Below, one piece after another: positions 10,154-19,310 of a stretch of DNA of 64,000 nucleotides. How positions within the stretch are numbered: position 1 is the first letter of the stretch; every line of letters begins with the position of its first letter. The stretch lies in NCBI RefSeq assembly GCF_030068605.1, contig NZ_JASJOU010000012.1, forward strand, positions 186,001 through 250,000, in the 5' to 3' direction. This DNA comes from Xanthocytophaga agilis. Its GTDB lineage: Bacteria > Bacteroidota > Bacteroidia > Cytophagales > 172606-1. Position numbers and translations under genes: made by a program. A model generated the notes under the pieces. It was not told the origin of the DNA. It saw only the letters and a list, made by a program, of their open reading frames with translations, and did no database searches.

Positions 10154-10490
10154 AGGATAAGGTAACCTTGATCAATTAGACGTAAATGTAATGCCACAAT
10201 GAAAAATTGCATAAACTAATTGCTTTTTTCAAGAATAAAGACCTATTTTTGAAACCGTTTGTTTTAGTACAATGCATTATTTCTAGAGATAAAATTCTGA
10301 GGAGACCCAAATCTGCTGATTTTAAGATTCTTATATTATTGGGTTTCGCTTTTCGTAGATAGTTTAAAGAGTTTCGTCGAAAAAATAATGTGTGTAAGAA
10401 ATAATATATTTAGCTTTGAGTATATAGGTAGCAGAGCCGCTGTCTTTTTATAAACTGTTTTTATTTGACTATTTTTTCTGATTTCTATAC
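10154..10490. other. divergent intergenic region
   Basis: A 337-base AT-rich stretch between the HNH gene and the divergent 103-residue hypothetical. It should carry both promoters. I see no gene, RNA or clear repeat. A weak pairing of CCCAAAT with ATTGGG near 10304-10345 is too loose to call. Confidence 0.4.
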
Positions 10491-10802
10491 ATGGAGCATG
10501 CCCCAATTAACAATGACTTAGTCAAAGCGTGGCAAGGAGAACAAACGATTCTTTATAACCAACAACAGGAATGGATTCATTATCGGACAATGAGTGATTT
10601 GTCTAATTCAAAATTTTATCTTAAAACATTGTCTGGGTTAGTTATTTGTGGTGAACTGGTTATTAACAATGCACAATTGAAAGAGATAAATAAAAACAAG
10701 ATTACAATGCTGCGTAAGCGTATCAATGAAGTATCTGCAAGAGTTGAAGCTTTTAGAGAGTTATTAAATGGATTCTACAAACCATTCGGCAAACAGAAGT
10801 AA
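10491..10802 (+). CDS. hypothetical protein, 103 residues
   Basis: No family recognised. The protein is soluble, with no signal peptide or membrane helix. Residues 60-95 are predicted helical and charged (NNAQLKEINKNKITMLRKRINEVSARVEAFREL), suggesting a short coiled coil or helical hairpin. The chosen ATG is the first in frame and is followed at once by protein-like codon use. A strong hairpin terminator stands 47 bases past the stop, supporting a real transcript. No neighbouring gene explains its job. Confidence 0.55.
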   Translation: MEHAPINNDLVKAWQGEQTILYNQQQEWIHYRTMSDLSNSKFYLKTLSGLVICGELVINNAQLKEINKNKITMLRKRINEVSARVEAFRELLNGFYKPFGKQK

Positions 10803-10849
10803 AAAACTAAAAATAGAAGTTACAAGTACCAAACCACCTACAATTCTTA

Positions 10850-10893
10850 AATACTAAAGAGGCTGCCTTGTATAGGGCAGCCTCTTTAGTATT
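10850..10893 (+). terminator. strong hairpin terminator
   Basis: Perfect 18-bp arms (10850-10867 and 10876-10893) around an eight-base loop; one further A-T pair closes the base. It lies just past the 103-residue gene. The right arm runs into the region just before the broken lipoprotein gene, whose ATG is at 10903. Confidence 0.85.
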
Positions 10894-10902
10894 TACTGGT
10901 TT

Positions 10903-11325
10903 ATGGGATATATCATTTTTATCTATTTGGCGTTCATGCTTGAAAGCTGTGATTTTAAAAATCTTTTAACTAAAGAATTAACAAAATCTAAGATGGTATT
11001 TGAGTCTTTTTTCCAGAAATTTGGCAAAGATTCTGTTTATTAGAAGCAACATATCTTATTTCCCTTTCCGTATTATGAATGGGGCATTGAGGATAAATTG
11101 TCAAAAGAAATCATCAGTAAGGATGAATGGTACTTTATTGGTTTTTCAAGAGATAAATATATGTCGGCCAGAGAAGTAGATGCTTATACACAAGTATCTG
11201 TACAGGAAAAAGATACATTAGTTTATATAAGAAATGGAACAGATAACGGAATTCGAATTGAGTATTTTTTTACTCAAAAAGACAAAATGTGGTATCTGGT
11301 CAAGATTATTGACAAGTCAATGTAA
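10903..11325 (+). pseudogene. DUF4348-like lipoprotein gene split by an amber codon
   Basis: One reading frame runs from ATG 10903 to the stop at 11323-11325, interrupted only by TAG at 11041-11043. The first part has a short hydrophobic leader ending in MLESC, a lipobox-like site with Cys at residue 18. Then comes FESFFQKFGKDSVY, the amber codon, and KQHILFPFPYYEW without a frame change. The pattern F..FF..F..DS.(Q)....I.FPF fits the Bacteroidota DUF4348 lipoprotein family, where the interrupted position is commonly Gln, so a CAG to TAG change is the simplest history. The downstream piece alone could start at TTG 11098 (75 residues), but it would lack leader and core. Sequencing error or suppression are alternatives. 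Confidence 0.7.
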
Positions 11326-11391
11326 GTGTATCACAGTATAGCAAATGCTCCTTAATACAAGAATGAGATAACAAAATGGTTTTACTGAAGT

Positions 11392-11928
11392 TTAATTTAC
11401 AGTGATAGCTACAGTTTTTAATTGTTGGGTATATTTTAAATGACTTTTTTCAAATGCACTAAGGTTCATTTCAAAGCGGGGTTTTCCTCCTTCAGATACA
11501 AAGTTTATTAGACTTCCAAATTTGGCAGCACCATCTTTGTTTGTAATAACAAGCATTGAAGATCCTTTTACTTTTTGTAAAACAGTACTAAGGCCATCAG
11601 AATGCTCTGCTGCAAGGTATAATATATGGCATGTCTTCTCAACTTCGCTAGCATTTTTAAATAGCTTAACTGTTATCTTTCTGCTGCTTGTAGTACGAGC
11701 AGTAGCCATTTTTTTCAATTCTATTTCCATTTCCGTGTTTCCCAAGACTCCGATTACAATATTATTATTGTTATAAGTGTCAGGCCACTGAATTTCTTTA
11801 ATAAAGTTATAAATATAGATACTATGTACCCGATAAATTACTTCTCCCGGTCCATCTTGTCTGGTAATAGTGACAGGGGGAACAAGAGAGTATAGCAAAA
11901 TTGATATGTTTAGTAAGATTGTTTTCAT
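11392..11928 (-). CDS. YfiR/DUF4154 family periplasmic protein
   Basis: A protein of 178 residues with a signal peptide (about 1-20). The mature part matches the YfiR/DUF4154 fold: YRVHSIYIYNFIKEIQWP near the start, VIGVLGNTEM, then CHILYLAAEHSD, the strand SSMLVITNKDGAAKFGSLINFV and the closing FEMNLSAFEKSHLKYTQQL. In Pseudomonas YfiR inhibits the diguanylate cyclase YfiN; Bacteroidota members often sit near histidine kinases, with no fixed role. Here the next gene upstream is a TPR protein 34 bases away on the same strand, so the two probably form one transcript. The second cysteine of YfiR disulphides is not conserved here. Confidence 0.85.
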   Translation of the reverse strand: MKTILLNISILLYSLVPPVTITRQDGPGEVIYRVHSIYIYNFIKEIQWPDTYNNNNIVIGVLGNTEMEIELKKMATARTTSSRKITVKLFKNASEVEKTCHILYLAAEHSDGLSTVLQKVKGSSMLVITNKDGAAKFGSLINFVSEGGKPRFEMNLSAFEKSHLKYTQQLKTVAITVN

Positions 11929-11962
11929 TTTATTGACAAAGCACTATCTACCCAAAATACGC

Positions 11963-13141
11963 TTAATACTTGTTTTCCAGTAACTTGATTTTATTTTGTA
12001 CCTGTTGGAATCGTTCCCTGTCGTTCAGGTAATGATAAATACCGCTCAACGCCTTTAGTGAATTAATATTTTGCGGAGATAGTTGCGATGCTTTTTCGAT
12101 ATACGGCTTTGATTCAACAATAAGAGAAGAGATTACTTCAATGCGTTGGTTGAACTGGGTAATTGTTTCCTGGTATACGTCTGGCTTATTAATCAAATCT
12201 ACAGCATGATTATAAAAGGCAATTCCCATGTTATAATTTGCCAGGAAGTTATTGGGTTCTTTGACTAGGATCTTTTTATAGATGGCCAATCTTTTCTGGA
12301 AATATGCTTCTTCTTTTGTAGTGTCTTTTTTTGCTATAGTTTCATAGACACTTCCTGCTACCATCATGGCATCTGTATCACTGGGATTGGTTTTTAGATA
12401 ATCTTCAATGAGTTTCTCTGCTTTAGCATATTCCTTTAGTTGAAGATAAAAGTTTATTTCACTTGTCCGGAGATTTGAATCATCTGGGAACAGCTTTCTG
12501 CCAGTAGTAATTGTTTCTACAGCTTTTACTTTATTATTTGCTGTAAGATAGATCTGAGATAAATCGTCATAGAGCAAAGGACTTTTATATCCTTTTTGTA
12601 AAGCTTGCTCATAATATTGCTGTGCTTCTGCCTTTTTATTGAGAGAGAAAGAAATAAAGCCTGCATGATAGAGTGCCTCTGCATAAAATTCATCTGGCTT
12701 AGTTTTCGCTCTGTACTCAATAAAGAGCTTCAGATTTTTTAATGCTTTTTCAAATTGCTTGGCATTTAACAAGTCAATACCCTCATTATAGTAAGTACCA
12801 TAAAGATATTCAAGCGCTGTTTCGGATGAACCTGTATAGGTTTTTTTTGTGTCTAGCGTAATGCTTTTACTTAGGGATTGAACGGCTATTTCCCGATTGT
12901 CTCCAACCGCAGGATTTTGTTTGTATAGTTCTTTATATACAAAGCCTTTCAGATACCAGGTTCGTGGATCGTTTTTGGTTGCCTCATTTTGAGAGGCAAG
13001 CTCAATGGTTTCTTTAGCCGACTGAAAATTATTTTGTTTGAGGTACTCTGCTGTTTTATCCAGAAGGGTTGTTTGGCCAAACCCTTTGTAAAAAAGCAAA
13101 ATGAATAAAAAAATGAGACAAAAACTTTTACGGAAGAACAT
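11963..13141 (-). CDS. secreted tetratricopeptide repeat protein
   Basis: A protein of 392 residues with a signal peptide (hydrophobic residues 5-21, cleavage probably after GFGQ). The rest is helical repeat with TPR spacing; clear units include the YFYAEALYHAGFISFSLNKKAEAQQYYEQAL region near residue 155 and the FLANYNMGIAFYNHAVDL region near residue 300. TPR proteins act as protein-binding scaffolds; no catalytic domain is present. It precedes the YfiR-like gene by 34 bases on the same strand. It probably works in the periplasm, partner unknown. Confidence 0.8.
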   Translation of the reverse strand: MFFRKSFCLIFLFILLFYKGFGQTTLLDKTAEYLKQNNFQSAKETIELASQNEATKNDPRTWYLKGFVYKELYKQNPAVGDNREIAVQSLSKSITLDTKKTYTGSSETALEYLYGTYYNEGIDLLNAKQFEKALKNLKLFIEYRAKTKPDEFYAEALYHAGFISFSLNKKAEAQQYYEQALQKGYKSPLLYDDLSQIYLTANNKVKAVETITTGRKLFPDDSNLRTSEINFYLQLKEYAKAEKLIEDYLKTNPSDTDAMMVAGSVYETIAKKDTTKEEAYFQKRLAIYKKILVKEPNNFLANYNMGIAFYNHAVDLINKPDVYQETITQFNQRIEVISSLIVESKPYIEKASQLSPQNINSLKALSGIYHYLNDRERFQQVQNKIKLLENKY

Positions 13142-13314
13142 TTGGCTTATACAGTTGAGACAAACCTGTTTAAAATTTCATGTTCTTACAAAGAACGTAG
13201 GTTCTCTTATTCAATGTGCTACATAAAAGGCCAATTCTTTACAACGTAAGTTTTTTATTTGTAATGTAATTCTCTAACACACAGATATATATATGAGTCT
13301 GCTATAAAAGAAAA

Positions 13315-13335
13315 GACCTGCTTTGTAAGCAGGCC
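13315..13335. terminator. hairpin after the 36-residue gene
   Basis: Nine pairs with a three-base loop (TGT on the plus strand), and T runs on both outer sides, so it can stop transcripts from either strand. It lies just downstream of the small minus-strand gene 13352-13462 and so closes the probable transcript that includes the tail-specific protease. Confidence 0.75.
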
Positions 13336-13351
13336 TTTTTAATAAACTTTA

Positions 13352-13462
13352 TTATGGTCTGTTATTAGGCAACTTCTTCGTGTTTATACTTTCATTTGGA
13401 ATTGTATACGCAGTTACAATTGTTGCTACTACCAGTACCCCAATAATAATAAGCCAAATCAT
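13352..13462 (-). CDS. 36-residue single-pass membrane peptide
   Basis: An ATG at 13460-13462 opens a frame of 36 codons ending in TAA at 13352-13354. Residues 2-19 are a clean hydrophobic helix (IWLIIIGVLVVATIVTAY) and the tail is polar and basic (NESINTKKLPNNRP). It is too short for most gene callers. Support comes from position: it lies 92 bases past the protease gene on the same strand and is followed after 16 bases by a good terminator. Small membrane peptides often modulate larger membrane complexes or proteases, but no function can be assigned. Confidence 0.55.
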   Translation of the reverse strand: MIWLIIIGVLVVATIVTAYTIPNESINTKKLPNNRP

Positions 13463-13554
13463 AATTGTTGTATGTTAAAGTTTAATACGAAACAGATTGA
13501 TTTAATTCCCAAAAGTAGTAAAAAGCCAGTCTGTAGTATAATTGCTTGCCACAA

Positions 13555-15630
13555 TTATTTTGCAGCAAGGAGCAAATCTGCAATAAGACGTGTTGTTTCT
13601 TTCAAATAATCATCTTTTTTCAGATTATATAACTTCTTTTTAGGCTCCTCACTATTAGTAGAAGCAGCTTCTGTATCTACCGGATTATCCTGAACATCTT
13701 CTTCCGCTGCTGCCAGCATTTTGTTTTTCTTTTCTGCTTCTTCTCTTTCCTTACGACGTTTTGCTTCCTGCAAAGATACCTTTGTATTGGAACGTGCTTT
13801 CTGTGCGTCGTTAATTTGCTGTTGTAGCTCTTTCAGATCTGCATCAGATTGCAGTCGTTTCTCATAATTTTTCTCAAGTACAGATACTAGTTTCTCTGAA
13901 ATATTGTTTACAGGCTTAAAGTTAGAAGCAGGAATCTGATCCCATGGCAATGCATGTGGTTGTGAACTTTCACCAAACTCTGCTGCACTAAATACAGATG
14001 GAAGTTGTACATCCGGTGTAACACCTTTTAATTGGGTGCTGTTTCCTGTTACACGATAGAACTTAGCAATTGTCAAATTCACCTGACCCAGTTTGTCTGT
14101 ACCCTGCATGTATCTGTTTAGGTCCAGCTGGCTTTGTACCGTTCCTTTGCCGTAAGACTGTTCTCCTACAATTACGCCTCTTTTGTAATCCTGAATAGCT
14201 CCTGCAAAAATCTCAGAAGCAGAGGCACTAAAACGATTAATTAAAACAGCCAATGGACCTGTATAAGCCTGAGACTTGTCATTGTCCTTCAATACATCTA
14301 TTGATCCATTGCTGTTACGTACCTGTACTACAGGACCATCCGGAATGAATAAACCTGTCAGATCAATGGCTTCAGATAGTAGTCCACCACCATTGTTACG
14401 AAGATCAAGCACAAGGGCATCCATCTTTTGATTTTGTAACTCTCCAATAATACGTTTTACATCATTGGTAGTGCTTTTGTAATTGGTTTCACCTTTCTGA
14501 CGGTCTTCATAGTTTGCATAAAAGGCCGGAATTTGAATCACACCTAAGCGAAAAGGCTTTCCATTATGTGTAATTGGCACAATTTCACCTTTAGCAGAAG
14601 ACTCTTCCAGCTTAATTTTATCCCTTACCAGACGTAATTCACGAGGAGGGGCTGTTACATCAGCATTGGAAGATAATAGTTGCAGACGTACAATAGTACC
14701 TTTTGCTCCTCTGATGAGTTTTACTACCTCATCTACTCTCCAGCCAATCACATCAACCATTTTCCCATCATCACCTTGTGCTACTGCCACAATCCGATCA
14801 CCTTTCTGTACTTGTTTGCTTTTAAATGCAGGCCCACCAGGAATAACTTCAGTCACTGTTGTATAATCATTTTGCTCTCTCAGTTGAGCTCCGATCCCTT
14901 CCAGAGAGCGAGTCATATCTATTTTAAAATTAGCCGAGCGTGCTGGAGATAAATAGCTGGTATGTGGATCGATGTTTTCTGCAAATGCATTCATATAAGC
15001 TTCGAACACATCTTCACTTGTTGTTTGCGAAATAATTTTATCTATATTTTTATAACGCTCACCTACTACTTTCGAAATTTCATCCCACTTCTTATTGTTA
15101 AGTTTTAGACGTAAGGCTTGTTCTTTAATATTCTTACGCCAGAGGTCGTTTAACTCATCTGTATTTTTGGGCCAGGAAGCCTTTTCCCGATTTGTCTCAT
15201 AATACTCATCCACAGTGAAATCCATTTCCTTTTCAAGGATCTTAGCTACATAAGTATCCCGTTCTAGTGCTCTGTTCTTATAGATCTGATAGATTTCATA
15301 AGCTGCTGCCAAATTTCCATCTTTCAGATCATTATCTAATTGATAGCGATACTTCTCAAAGCTTTGTACATCAGATGCAAGGAAATACATCCGATTATAG
15401 TCCAGATTTTTCAGATAGTTATCCAGCAACTGAGAAGACAAAGAGTCATTAAGGGTTGTTTTTTGATAATGTCCCTGAGAAAGAATTTGAGCAATCAATA
15501 CACTTACCTTGCTCTGGTCACTTGTAGGTGTCAGATCAGTCTTAGGCTGATTATCAAAAGTTTGTGTATAAATAAAGTTGGCGCCTACTAACAAAGGTAA
15601 TAGCACCAACAGCGATTTTTTCACGATCAT
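13555..15630 (-). CDS. prc: carboxy-terminal (tail-specific) protease, S41
   Basis: A protein of 691 residues with an N-terminal signal sequence (residues 5-22). The order is an N-terminal helical domain (about 40-220), a PDZ domain (about 240-325), an S41 protease core (about 355-560) and a C-terminal DUF3340 region rich in charged helices. By alignment to E. coli Tsp (S430, D441, K455) the dyad residues are S470 in RFSASASEI, D481 and K495 in YGKGTVQ. It cleaves periplasmic proteins with exposed hydrophobic C-termini and controls cell-wall hydrolases in other bacteria. Length and domain order match the E. coli type. The 36-residue membrane peptide follows on the same strand. Confidence 0.95.
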   Translation of the reverse strand: MIVKKSLLVLLPLLVGANFIYTQTFDNQPKTDLTPTSDQSKVSVLIAQILSQGHYQKTTLNDSLSSQLLDNYLKNLDYNRMYFLASDVQSFEKYRYQLDNDLKDGNLAAAYEIYQIYKNRALERDTYVAKILEKEMDFTVDEYYETNREKASWPKNTDELNDLWRKNIKEQALRLKLNNKKWDEISKVVGERYKNIDKIISQTTSEDVFEAYMNAFAENIDPHTSYLSPARSANFKIDMTRSLEGIGAQLREQNDYTTVTEVIPGGPAFKSKQVQKGDRIVAVAQGDDGKMVDVIGWRVDEVVKLIRGAKGTIVRLQLLSSNADVTAPPRELRLVRDKIKLEESSAKGEIVPITHNGKPFRLGVIQIPAFYANYEDRQKGETNYKSTTNDVKRIIGELQNQKMDALVLDLRNNGGGLLSEAIDLTGLFIPDGPVVQVRNSNGSIDVLKDNDKSQAYTGPLAVLINRFSASASEIFAGAIQDYKRGVIVGEQSYGKGTVQSQLDLNRYMQGTDKLGQVNLTIAKFYRVTGNSTQLKGVTPDVQLPSVFSAAEFGESSQPHALPWDQIPASNFKPVNNISEKLVSVLEKNYEKRLQSDADLKELQQQINDAQKARSNTKVSLQEAKRRKEREEAEKKNKMLAAAEEDVQDNPVDTEAASTNSEEPKKKLYNLKKDDYLKETTRLIADLLLAAK

Positions 15631-16524
15631 ACTCTATGGAAATAACAGATGATTAATAAAAAATAAAGATAGAGGATTTATGAAACCCGATATTTGCTAC
15701 TAGCTCAACAAGAGTATCAGAATAACGTATTTTCCTGTAAAAGAGTTGTATTTTGTTTTACTTAATTCATTCTCAATGAAATATAATTTTACGGTAAATT
15801 AAAAATATTTCCGGTTTTAATCTACAACAATTTCTATGCGAGACTAAACCAGATGTAAGAAATAAAATAGATAACAACAATAGTGAAGCTATAAGCAGAT
15901 TTATATTTTATTTTAAGAAATATATGAATGATGACCAAAAGGATAAGAGAATTAGATTTATACTAGCATTCATTAAAAATGAACAGGTACATATAATAGA
16001 TTAATAAATACTAGCAGACGGAAATATTCTAATCAAACGCTATATTTAGCGACGTATTTTACTAAAACGTATTTTTTATCAGGTAATATTTCAGTTAATG
16101 TATAAATAGTCTCTGTTATAGGAAGTCGCTCTCAAACATAATTACATTTTCTATCAGACATATTTTGGAGCAGTACGTTAAATCTTTGCTTAAACAACTG
16201 CTTGGCTGATTATTTATTATTGATTTAAAATTTAAAAGTCACTTGTCTGCAACGCACTACTTTGTTGTACTAGATAACATTTCTATAAGCTATCTAGGTA
16301 AGTCAACAAGAAATAGTTGAGCTCATTCTTTCGGCCTACTTTCTTCTATGATCATTTATATACAAATTCTCTAAACTAAGAGTTGTTAAATAAAATCAAT
16401 ATAAAATACTATAATGTACATAATTGCTATAAATAGTATTTGTGTAATAAAAGTACTGTGTATGGTTCTTATTTGAAGTAAGTTATCATGAAATTTGTCT
16501 AGATCCCCTTTGATTACCAAGTAA
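15631..16524. other. long AT-rich divergent region, nothing identified
   Basis: An 894-base gap between the divergent prc and GAF-protein genes. It is strongly AT-rich. No open frame with family resemblance, no hairpin terminator, no RNA gene and no copy of the 56-bp repeat family was seen. A 26-codon frame at 15924 is not supportable. Both flanking promoters should lie here. The length is unusual for this compact genome and could hide an unrecognised RNA. Confidence 0.4.
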
Positions 16525-18255
16525 ATGAGCAATCAGATGAATATACTAAATATAATTGTCGGTATTGGTGTTAAACCAACACAAACTGAATATATACAGG
16601 ATAAGATCCGTATCTCTAATGCAGTTGCATTGATTGGTTTTATTGCTTCATTTGTTAATATCTTTGTTGTTTATAATCATTCGGATATACTTAGAAATGG
16701 CTATATTACTAATGCTTTATTCTTTGGAGTGATTGTCGCTTTTAATGCTTTAGGACTCTTTTCATTTTCAAGAATACTTACTTGTCTGTTTACAAGTATA
16801 TCCACTACAGTATTATACATTCTTCTCCAGCCTGCCAATGGTGAATATATAACTGGGTTGTTGATTGTAATGGTTGTTATTACGATTATTCCATGGTTAT
16901 TATTTGATTTATCTGAAAGATGGAAGCTTACATTCACACTAGGCATTCATGTTCTCTGTTTATTGGCTATTCATATTGGTGGGGGCTGGGTCGAAACAGG
17001 AGTGGATTATTCTTTTATTCAAACATCCGGACAAATTTTCTTATATGCCTTTGCTAGTATTATAGTACTTTCTGCAGGGTTGTATATATTACAAAAAAGT
17101 CATCAGAATACTATTAAGAGTAGTAGCAAGTTTATCGATACAATGCAAACTCAACAGCTGCTCTTACAGGAAAAAGAAGAAAAACTGAATAGCTATATTA
17201 AAGAAGTAGAAGATAATCAACGTATAAATCAGCAGCGGCAATGGGTATCAGATGGACTTGCCATGTTTGCAGATATCCTGCGGAAAGAAAGTAATGATAC
17301 AAATCGACTCTATGAGATATTAATTTCCAAGTTGATAAAATATATTCATGCAAACCAGGGAGGGTTATTCCTAGTCCAGCAAGAGAATACTCAGGAAGGA
17401 TTTATTGAACTGGTTGCCTGTTATGCATATGAACGTAAGAAGTATCTCAAAAAAAGGATTGAAATAGGAGAAGGTCTGGTTGGACAGGCTGTACAGGAAT
17501 TGGATACATTATACCTAACAGACGTTCCACAAGACTACATACAAATCACATCTGGATTAGGCAAAGCAAATCCTACCTGTTTAACAATTATTCCTCTTAG
17601 AGTAAATGATAAAGTAGAAGGTGTCTTAGAAATAGCTTCATTTGAAGCGATTCCAACTTATCAGCGGGAGTTTCTGGAAAAGGTAGGAGAAAGTATAGCC
17701 TCGACCATTGCCACAACAAGAGTCAATGAACGAACCCGACAACTGCTGGAGGCCTCCCAATGGCAAACAGAGCAAATGCGTAGTCAGGAAGAAGAGATGC
17801 GTCAGAACATGGAAGAGCTAGCAGCAACACAAGAAGAGATGGAACGAAAAACAAGAGAAATGGAAGAGTTGTATGCCCAATCAAAAATAAGGGAAAATGA
17901 TCTTATAGATAGTCTGGAGTTGTTGGAAACAACCCGAAAGGAAATGGAAACAAAACAGCTTGAGATAGAACAATTATTACATGAAGCTCACACTAATGAG
18001 GAACAATTGCGCCAACAGGAAGAAACGCTGAGGGCAACATTGGAAGAAATTCAACTCACAAAAGAAGAATTACAGGTAAAGAACACAGAGATTGAACGTA
18101 CAAAGCAAGAAGAGAAAGCCCGTGCCGATGCTTTGATTGAATCTCAAAAGAAGATTATGCAGAAAGTACTTGACAAGCAAAAAATAAAAGAAAATGAAAT
18201 GCTAAAAAGAATAGATCTCTTACAGCAGGAACTCGAAAGCCATCGCAGAAAGTAG
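16525..18255 (+). CDS. membrane GAF-domain protein with long coiled coil
   Basis: A protein of 576 residues. Residues 30-190 carry about six hydrophobic helices. A short linker helix precedes a GAF domain (about 240-400; QGGLFLVQQENTQEGFIELVACYAYERKKY, GEGLVGQAVQ, IPLRVNDKVEGVLEIAS). The rest (400-576) is a long charged coiled coil with the EEEMRQNMEELAATQEEMER motif that Cytophagales share between GAF proteins and chemoreceptor-like sensors. There is no kinase, cyclase or phosphatase domain, so output must be through protein contact. The GAF domain probably senses a small ligand. No partner gene is adjacent; the neighbour downstream is convergent. Confidence 0.8.
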   Translation: MSNQMNILNIIVGIGVKPTQTEYIQDKIRISNAVALIGFIASFVNIFVVYNHSDILRNGYITNALFFGVIVAFNALGLFSFSRILTCLFTSISTTVLYILLQPANGEYITGLLIVMVVITIIPWLLFDLSERWKLTFTLGIHVLCLLAIHIGGGWVETGVDYSFIQTSGQIFLYAFASIIVLSAGLYILQKSHQNTIKSSSKFIDTMQTQQLLLQEKEEKLNSYIKEVEDNQRINQQRQWVSDGLAMFADILRKESNDTNRLYEILISKLIKYIHANQGGLFLVQQENTQEGFIELVACYAYERKKYLKKRIEIGEGLVGQAVQELDTLYLTDVPQDYIQITSGLGKANPTCLTIIPLRVNDKVEGVLEIASFEAIPTYQREFLEKVGESIASTIATTRVNERTRQLLEASQWQTEQMRSQEEEMRQNMEELAATQEEMERKTREMEELYAQSKIRENDLIDSLELLETTRKEMETKQLEIEQLLHEAHTNEEQLRQQEETLRATLEEIQLTKEELQVKNTEIERTKQEEKARADALIESQKKIMQKVLDKQKIKENEMLKRIDLLQQELESHRRK

Positions 18256-18312
18256 CAAGAGAGATAGAAAAAAGCCTTTGATTACTTTTGAAGGCTTTCT
18301 ATCTCTCTTTGC
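18255..18312. terminator. shared terminator between convergent genes
   Basis: Arms 18255-18278 and 18291-18312 pair almost fully (24 and 22 bases, small bulges) around a 12-base loop. It begins at the last base of the GAF gene and contains the last ten codons and stop of the XRE-type gene on the other strand. Both strands have A/T-rich flanks. It should end both transcripts. Confidence 0.8.
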
Positions 18313-19220
18313 AGTTCTGCCACTAATGCAGTTAGTCTTTCCAATGGTAAAGAGGTTTTGGGCTCTGGCATAGATAAACTTATATATTGGCGTGCTTCCC
18401 ATAGTTCCAATACGTCTTTTACTGGCACTTCAATGGTAGGAATAGCAGCAGAGTCAGACAGTAATAAGATCGTTCCCTTTATTTTAACATGATTATAAAT
18501 GCGTCTATACAAAACTCCTTGTTTGTGTAAGACAATGATATAATGCTGTCCATCACGAATGTCATACCAATTTGGGGTAAATTCGCCAATGACAGTAGAT
18601 CCCATTACAGGAAAATCGCTTCCAACTTCAAACGCCCGATATTTTCCAGCTGGTAGAGTAGGGATGGAAATTTGTGGAAGCTTTTCAAGATAATCTTTAT
18701 AGGCATAACCTGTCAGATAGCCTGCTATATCTTTATGTGCAATCCAGAAAACTTCTTCATTCAGGCTTTTCTGAAATATGGAAGGTTGTGGTTTTTGAAA
18801 AAGATCATTAGCCGGAGGTGTATATGGCGTGTTTACTGGCTCCGTTTTTTGTGTAGATGTAAATGATGAAGGAGTAAGTATTGGATTATCTGATTGTGGT
18901 TGATAATATTTATCAATAATAGATGCCAAAGGCTTAGGTGGAGTAGGATCATTCGGCTCCATTAATTGTGGAGCAGGCTGAGGGATCGGAATACCTTGTT
19001 TTTCGCGTAAGTTCCGTATATCATTCTTTATCAGATTATCTACTGTAGTGCCAAACATCTTGGCTATATTAGTAAGGTTTTCCAGGTTTGGATTTGCTCT
19101 ACCTTCTTCATAGGCTCCCAACAAAGATCGTTTTATTCCAATCTTACGGGCAAACTGTTCCTGCGTTAACCCGATAGTCCTACGCAGATATTTGATATTA
19201 TTGGCAATGACTTCAGACAT
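18282..19220 (-). CDS. XRE-family regulator with S24-like C-terminal domain
   Basis: The ATG at 19218-19220 is preferred over one ten codons earlier because the helix-turn-helix begins right after it (MSEVIANNIKYLRRTIGLTQ). Residues 5-60 form an XRE/Cro-type DNA-binding domain, followed by a proline-rich linker (about 75-150). The C-terminal region (about 165-285) has the S24/LexA-like beta fold: AGKYRAFEVGSDFP, then YDIRDGQHYIIVLHKQGVLYRRIYN. The catalytic GDSM serine is absent (VMGS at that place) and the lysine is replaced by Arg, so self-cleavage is unlikely. It probably acts as a ligand- or partner-sensing repressor. No prophage genes are near. Confidence 0.82.
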   Translation of the reverse strand: MSEVIANNIKYLRRTIGLTQEQFARKIGIKRSLLGAYEEGRANPNLENLTNIAKMFGTTVDNLIKNDIRNLREKQGIPIPQPAPQLMEPNDPTPPKPLASIIDKYYQPQSDNPILTPSSFTSTQKTEPVNTPYTPPANDLFQKPQPSIFQKSLNEEVFWIAHKDIAGYLTGYAYKDYLEKLPQISIPTLPAGKYRAFEVGSDFPVMGSTVIGEFTPNWYDIRDGQHYIIVLHKQGVLYRRIYNHVKIKGTILLLSDSAAIPTIEVPVKDVLELWEARQYISLSMPEPKTSLPLERLTALVAELQREIESLQK

Positions 19221-19310
19221 AGAGCACCTGTTTGATAAAAATTTTAGCAAAAATAGTAAAAACTTATTAGTTGCTGTTGAATTAAGGAACAGATAGATAT
19301 CGATAGATAT

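Noticed and set aside
10304-10345. Possible hairpin before the 103-residue gene
   Set aside because: The pairing is short and interrupted by about 30 loop bases.
11098-11325. Stand-alone 75-residue gene starting with TTG
   Set aside because: The same frame continues upstream across one TAG to an ATG with leader peptide and the first half of the domain, so it is better read as the 3' part of a broken gene.
15924-16004. 26-codon frame with ATG in the 894-base gap
   Set aside because: Too short, no hydrophobic helix or motif, no terminator or leader to support it.
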